From positions 1-37,535 of the forward strand of contig MFRM01000002.1 in the NCBI GenBank assembly GCA_001784555.1: a stretch of DNA of 37,535 nucleotides, read 5' to 3'. The position numbers were made by a program, and so were the translations under genes. Origin of the DNA: Candidatus Melainabacteria bacterium RIFCSPHIGHO2_02_FULL_34_12 (GTDB taxonomy: Bacteria > Cyanobacteriota > Vampirovibrionia > 2-02-FULL-35-15). This document shows, piece by piece, positions 33,367-37,535 of this stretch; within the stretch, counting starts at the first letter, position 1; each line of letters opens with the position of its first letter. Under the pieces are notes generated by a model. It was not told the DNA's origin. It saw only the letters and a program-made list of their open reading frames with translations, and ran no database searches.

Positions 33367-33487
33367 TTGTCATTGCGAAGGTCTGCAAGACCTGAAGCAA
33401 TCTTACATTGTGATTACACTTTATGAGATTCATTATTACCATTATTTGCAGTGTAAGATTGCTTCGCTCACGCTCGCAATGACAAAA
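33367..33487. repeat. Composite palindromic repeat, copy B (convergent gap)
   Basis: Same outer arms (TTGTCATTGCG / CGCAATGACAA) and inner arms (GAAGCAATCTTAC / GTAAGATTGCTTC) as copy A at 16549-16694, with a different loop. It also fills the space between two genes that end towards each other, fitting a bidirectional terminator or a non-autonomous mobile element tolerated there. Confidence 0.85.
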
Positions 33488-33493
33488 TTAATT

Positions 33494-34303
33494 TTAATCA
33501 GAAGATCTACCTTCAGAAAACAGCCCAGAAACATCTTCTCCAAAAAAGTTTTTTAATTGTTCTTCTACATTAGTATTTAATACAGGGCAATCCTTAAATT
33601 CACATGCAATAACCCCAGGATCAGCTGATACTACATCTACTAGTTCTCCGCTGGGAAGTTTTTTCTTAGGAGGTAATGCAAGTATTAACTTCATAGATCC
33701 ATCAGCCACTGCAAATTTTTCTCCTTTGCTATTAGTTTTATTAGTTATTTTGTCTATTTTTACAAAGATAGTAGATACAACATTATTACCATCAGCATCT
33801 TTATCCTGGGCAATATAAACCACTTCATTGCCTGTTGCACCGGTAGTTTGATTAAGTTTTCTAAGACTAGTTGCCTCCTGAGATTTTACAATAATGCTTA
33901 AATTAGCAAGAGCTGTTCTGGTTGCAACAAGTTTTTTTAAGAGTAGAAGATTAACAAGATCATCTCTCGTTACATCACTAATCTTTAAAAACATATCAGT
34001 GTCGACTTTATCATCTACTACACGTTCTCTAACAGCAAATTGCTTATTTTCTTGATCAGTAAGAATTGCATTTTGTAGTGATTTAAAAAAACGAGTGCCA
34101 TCTAATAAATCTCTTAAACTTCCGCTTGTACGGCATTTAGCCCGAGCTCCTGATGGTAAATTTGCATAAAAATCATCGGCTGTAGCAGTTTCACCGCTGC
34201 CACTTACAGTGCTCACATCAGACTGTGAATGTACAGACAATATTCCATACCCAAATAATATTAAAAATATAAAAACAAATTGCAAAAATTTACCATTATT
34301 CAA
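33494..34303 (-). CDS. Exported protein of unknown function
   Basis: About 269 residues. A TTG at 34336 gives a longer frame, but AAAGGAG lies at about 34314-34320, inside that longer version. Translation therefore probably starts at TTG 34301-34303 (11 bases on) or ATT 34307-34309. The product then begins with a signal peptide (NGKFLQFVFIFLILFGYGILSVHSQS). The mature part has an acidic, helical middle (VTRDDLVNLLLLKKLVATRTALANLS), strands (VVSTIFVKIDKI, GSMKLILALPPKKKL) and an ending CEFKDCPVLNTNVEEQLKNFFGEDVSGLF. No family recognised. It is the only leftward gene among the surface-protein genes. Confidence 0.72.
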   Translation of the reverse strand: MNNGKFLQFVFIFLILFGYGILSVHSQSDVSTVSGSGETATADDFYANLPSGARAKCRTSGSLRDLLDGTRFFKSLQNAILTDQENKQFAVRERVVDDKVDTDMFLKISDVTRDDLVNLLLLKKLVATRTALANLSIIVKSQEATSLRKLNQTTGATGNEVVYIAQDKDADGNNVVSTIFVKIDKITNKTNSKGEKFAVADGSMKLILALPPKKKLPSGELVDVVSADPGVIACEFKDCPVLNTNVEEQLKNFFGEDVSGLFSEGRSSD

Positions 34304-34412
34304 TTTAATACACACTCCTTTAAAAATTATAACCAAACAATTACCATCTATATTTTAAATATCCCACTACCAAATTTATTTAAACATATTAAATATTTCA
34401 CATAGTTTACTC

Positions 34413-34470
34413 TAAGGGTAAACCCTACCTACCATAACTACCCCTAACTTATCATAACCACCCCTAATTA
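34413..34470. promoter_or_regulatory. Tandem 20-base repeats in the gap before the propeller gene
   Basis: The 247-base divergent gap 34337-34583 contains two direct repeats with 20-base period, ATAACTACCCCTAACTT at 34434 and ATAACCACCCCTAATTA at 34454. They are preceded by CTAAGGGTAAACCCTA. A complementary-looking GAGGGTAGG follows nearer the start codon. C-rich direct repeats spaced by two helical turns suit a response-regulator or activator site, but this is inference. No clear -10/-35 was found. Confidence 0.4.
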
Positions 34471-34583
34471 CTTCCGAAACATTTATAAACACCATCAAGG
34501 AACATCTTTAGATTACGGGTAAATCCAGTGTTGAGGGTAGGAAATTTAGCGGTTACAAACCGTAAAAAATTTTAGATATAAAC

Positions 34584-36131
34584 ATGAGAAAAGTTAAAAA
34601 GCCTCTTCTAAAACTGGCCTGGAGTAGTATATTTTGTTTTTTGCTGCTTTTTTTATTTTCTTATCTTGCAAGAGCTGAAACTATAAATTTCTTGCCAAAA
34701 TGTGACAATATTTCATGCTTTAGTAAGCCTGGATCTGCTGTAATTTCCAATGATGGGAAATTTGTTTTAGTAGTTGACTCATCTTCTTCTCCTTATTTAA
34801 AAAAATATGAGTATTTAAATAGCAGCTTAAGCAGTACAAATAAGATCCCTTTAAATATCTCAAATCCAAGTTTAACTTTACTTAAAATTTGGCTTAGTAA
34901 CGATGGTAAACGCGCATACATCTACAAAGGACCTTCAGCAAATACAAAATCAATTATTCTTTCAGTAAATCTTGACACTAATTCAGTTAAACAACTCAAT
35001 TTTTACAGTGCGTCAAGTACAGATGACATAGGTACAATTGGCATTCTGACAGGCGATGGAAATAAAATAATTGCTGGTAACACAGACTCTAAATCCTCTA
35101 AATGTTTGATAGTAGATGCAAACTCAGACAGCATTGAGAAAACATTACAGGTTAATGACACAGTCAGCACTATTCAAATCACACCCGATTTTAAAAAAGC
35201 AATTATCACCTATAAAGGCGTACTCTCTCAGTCAATCAGCATCTATGATGTACAAACAGGTACATTAAATACATTAAATACACCTGATAATTTATTTTTC
35301 TCAATTGATGCATTCTTAAATACAAAAGCATTTGACGTAAATAATAAGAAACAACTTCTTGCATCGCTAGGAGGAAAACATGTTTTACATCTACTTGATT
35401 TAGTAAATGAGAAATTAATCATTGATATCCTTGACAATAATTCAGTTGGGTTTAGCTTACCTGCAATTTTTCCTGATGGCTCTACTGCAATAGTTGCCGG
35501 TGTAATAAATAATCAAAATGGTTATAAAGTATACAAAGTAAATCTCTCAAACATGAGAACAGAAGGCAGCGTCACATTTAATGACAGCAATGATGTTATT
35601 GATTTAAAAATTACACCAGATCAAAGAAAAGCATATCTACTGGTAAATAAGGGCTCCAAATCTGTATTAAAAATTATTGATACAAATACTTTAAGTTTAT
35701 TAGCAGAACATCAACTGTCAGACAAAAAATCAATCAGACTGGATCTGGATCCAATTTCAATTGATCCTTATGGCAGATATGCAATTAAATCTGACTCTTT
35801 ATCAGTTATTAACAGCAGTTCATCCAGCTCAAGCACATCAAGTTCTTCCACATCAAGCACGACATCTGGCGGGGTATTGAATGTGAGTGTTTGCGGAAAT
35901 GGATCAGTAGAACCCGGAGAAGAATGCGAAACAGCTAATGGCATAGTCTTTGCCACAAGTTGTACCAATTGCAAATTAACTTGCAACAAAGGGACTAAGA
36001 AATGTAATTTAAACAGCAGCTGTACATCAGCTCCAGCTAATTCCAATGTACCTGGAACAGGCTCAAATTGCGGGTGTTACTGCAATTTTGTTCAAGTAAG
36101 AAAAGATGGAGAAAGCATTGAGCAGGAATGA
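34584..36131 (+). CDS. Secreted beta-propeller-like protein with Ser-rich linker and Cys-rich module
   Basis: 515 residues. Signal peptide near residues 1-30 (WSSIFCFLLLFLFSYLARA). Residues about 40-400 contain repeated blades of the YVTN/WD type: SNDGKFVLVVDSSS, SNDGKRAYIYKG, TGDGNKIIAGN, TPDFKKAIITYKG, FPDGSTAIVAGV, TPDQRKAYLLVNKG, DPYGRYAIKSD. A Ser/Thr linker (about 410-430) leads to a C-terminal module CGNGSVEPGEECE, like the Cys-rich CGNG-x-x-E-x-GEECD repeats (DUF4215/myxococcus type), with some ten further cysteines. Probably a surface binding protein. Its stop overlaps the next start (ATGA), so the two are coupled. Confidence 0.82.
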   Translation: MRKVKKPLLKLAWSSIFCFLLLFLFSYLARAETINFLPKCDNISCFSKPGSAVISNDGKFVLVVDSSSSPYLKKYEYLNSSLSSTNKIPLNISNPSLTLLKIWLSNDGKRAYIYKGPSANTKSIILSVNLDTNSVKQLNFYSASSTDDIGTIGILTGDGNKIIAGNTDSKSSKCLIVDANSDSIEKTLQVNDTVSTIQITPDFKKAIITYKGVLSQSISIYDVQTGTLNTLNTPDNLFFSIDAFLNTKAFDVNNKKQLLASLGGKHVLHLLDLVNEKLIIDILDNNSVGFSLPAIFPDGSTAIVAGVINNQNGYKVYKVNLSNMRTEGSVTFNDSNDVIDLKITPDQRKAYLLVNKGSKSVLKIIDTNTLSLLAEHQLSDKKSIRLDLDPISIDPYGRYAIKSDSLSVINSSSSSSSTSSSSTSSTTSGGVLNVSVCGNGSVEPGEECETANGIVFATSCTNCKLTCNKGTKKCNLNSSCTSAPANSNVPGTGSNCGCYCNFVQVRKDGESIEQE

Positions 36132-37535
36132 AGGCATCTAAAAAAAATAAAATAAAAGCCTTTATATGTTTACTGCTCATAGTAATCTTCAATGTACCCA
36201 CTGTCTCCTTATTTAACTATAAATTAATCATAGATAATTCAAAGAATACATCAAATGCATTTGCCGCAAAAGCCGAAGAAAAAGAAAAAAACATTTCAAA
36301 AGTCAAAAATTTAAATACAGAAAAGTATTTGCATGCTCAGATTACAAATCCAAATCTTTCTATAACAGGGATAAGTAAAAGTGGTGATAATTTTTTAAAG
36401 ATAGAATTTACAAATAACACAACAAACTGTGCAAACTTTAAGAAAGCAGATGGTACAACTATTGCAGCCTCAGGATCACATGGCTACTACTTCTGTTCAA
36501 AAGGAAGCAGTACAATATTTATTCCTGCTGGTATAAATTTTAGTAGTACTAATAATGTAATGATTGGCGATGAGGTACAGCTATGCGATCCTGCTACTAG
36601 TACTTGTTCTGCACTAGCAACAGTCACTAGTGGAGATACAACAGTTCCTGCAACTATCATTTCAAGTGCTATTTTTTCTAATGATGGTGCATATATAAGT
36701 TTATCAAGAAAAACTAATACAGCAGAATGCACTGAACTTTATACTAACTCTAATCAAAAAGTGAGTACTTTTGATTTATTTTGTAATCAAGGGGCTTCTG
36801 GAACAAGCTTACCTAAGTCATTCTTTAATTCTCTTTATACAGATGGACAAATAGTTAAACTCTGTAAAAAAGGAAATTTAAATAATTGTAGTCCTACGGT
36901 TAAAGTAGCTGACACCAAAATTGATTTACAAAGTATAGTAGTTAGCTCAAACGTAGTAACTTACAAATATTCAAACCCATTCCATGTATGTTTACATGAA
37001 AACCTTTCAACCGGTCAAATGATAACAAACTTTAATAACACTTGCGGTATAGGTGTTAATTTAATTACTAATGTCCCTTTATCTAACTATAATTCAAACT
37101 TTGGTGTAGGAAAACAAATTAAGTTATGTCATGGGAATAATGGGAATCTTTGTAGCCAATTTGTAACAGTAACTTCAGCCTCATCAGTATGTGGAAATAC
37201 TGTAAAAGAAGGTAGCGAACAGTGTGATGATGGGAATCTAAGAAGTGGTGATGGTTGTAATAGTGTATGTAATAGTGAACTCTCTATTAGTTCCATAAAT
37301 CCTACAGTAGGTACAGCTGGCACCTCTGTTATGGTTACGGGTACTGGTTTTGTTAATATCTCCTCTGTAAAATTTTGCAATGTAAATGCTACTTCGTTTA
37401 CAGTCAACAGTCCTACTCAAATTACTGCTGTCGCACCTCCAGGGTCTCAAGGTGTGAATGTTAGCGTAATTGTAAGCACTAATAATAGCTCTTCTAATTC
37501 TTCTAACTTTACTTATCTACCATTACCTGCAATTA
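36128..37535 (+). CDS. Secreted multi-domain protein: three Cys repeats, CGN-CDDGN module, IPT/TIG domain (cut by right edge)
   Basis: The ATG at 36128 overlaps the previous stop by 4 bases; the frame is open to the right edge (469 codons). Residues about 10-30 form a membrane/signal segment (IKAFICLLLIVIFNVPTVSLF). Three tandem units of roughly 90 residues follow (about 72-172, 176-264, 265-353). Each ends with a G-x-x-V/I-x-LC ... C-x-x-x-V-x-V pattern: GDEVQLCDPATSTCSALATV, GQIVKLCKKGNLNNCSPTVKV, GKQIKLCHGNNGNLCSQFVTV. Next is CGNTVKEGSEQCDDGN plus SGDGCNSVC (a DUF4215-like disulfide repeat). An IPT/TIG immunoglobulin-like domain follows (ISSINPTVGTAGTSVMVTGT onward). Such combinations are typical of adhesins or surface proteins. 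Confidence 0.85.
   Translation, partial: MKASKKNKIKAFICLLLIVIFNVPTVSLFNYKLIIDNSKNTSNAFAAKAEEKEKNISKVKNLNTEKYLHAQITNPNLSITGISKSGDNFLKIEFTNNTTNCANFKKADGTTIAASGSHGYYFCSKGSSTIFIPAGINFSSTNNVMIGDEVQLCDPATSTCSALATVTSGDTTVPATIISSAIFSNDGAYISLSRKTNTAECTELYTNSNQKVSTFDLFCNQGASGTSLPKSFFNSLYTDGQIVKLCKKGNLNNCSPTVKVADTKIDLQSIVVSSNVVTYKYSNPFHVCLHENLSTGQMITNFNNTCGIGVNLITNVPLSNYNSNFGVGKQIKLCHGNNGNLCSQFVTVTSASSVCGNTVKEGSEQCDDGNLRSGDGCNSVCNSELSISSINPTVGTAGTSVMVTGTGFVNISSVKFCNVNATSFTVNSPTQITAVAPPGSQGVNVSVIVSTNNSSSNSSNFTYLPLPAI

Noticed and set aside
33367-33487. CRISPR-like or tRNA-like structure
   Set aside because: Only a single nested palindrome, no regularly spaced direct repeats and no cloverleaf with TTC-loop features.

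Overview
The window is AT-rich (roughly one third G+C by eye), uses the standard code and is densely packed. It holds about 31 protein genes, two of which run off the ends, plus several families of short palindromic repeats. I found no rRNA, tRNA, CRISPR array or transposase. The gene set suggests a bacterium with an envelope and a secreted proteome: SUF Fe-S assembly, a 2-oxoacid:ferredoxin oxidoreductase, and Kdp with a KdpD lacking a histidine kinase, as described in cyanobacteria. My best guess is a non-photosynthetic relative of Cyanobacteria (Melainabacteria/Vampirovibrionia type). This is inference only; no rRNA or other marker here settles it.

Layout. (1) 1-6447: housekeeping. rnc-argB-ileS runs leftward (ileS is cut by the left edge). 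ybeY, cysS and a secreted protein of unknown function run rightward from the same divergent gap. (2) 6559-13789: a small secreted protein, then kdpF-kdpA-kdpB-kdpC-kdpD. This Kdp system is the most unusual part of the window. KdpA departs from the family in its first three selectivity-filter loops, KdpB changes at the facing TM4 motif, and KdpD is a tandem duplication of the N-terminal sensor with no kinase domain and no KdpE beside it. Two perfect palindromes lie just upstream. (3) 13796-19914: an amino-acid permease, lysA, glpD and a CNT nucleoside transporter, separated by composite palindromic repeats.

(4) 19906-30312, leftward: rrf2-sufC-sufB-sufD-Rieske-sufS-sufU-sufT-korA-korB-sulfotransferase, which looks like one long Fe-S and redox transcription unit. 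It is driven from a promoter whose -35 box overlaps that of a divergent promoter for an A-type Fe-S carrier (30578-30988). The Rrf2 regulator has a cysteine cluster and probably senses Fe-S status to control both directions. Small palindromes of a GGGC...GCCCCTACA type are inserted between genes of this unit and create false upstream start codons. The sulfotransferase has no ATG, GTG or TTG ahead of its PAPS-binding loop.

(5) 31130-37535: secreted and surface proteins. These are a small exported protein, a degenerate matrixin-like protein whose zinc histidines are all replaced, an exported protein on the other strand, a beta-propeller-like protein with a Ser-rich linker and a Cys-rich CGNG...GEEC module, and an overlapping gene for a multi-domain protein with three Cys-containing repeats, a CGN...CDDGN module and an IPT/TIG domain that runs off the right edge.
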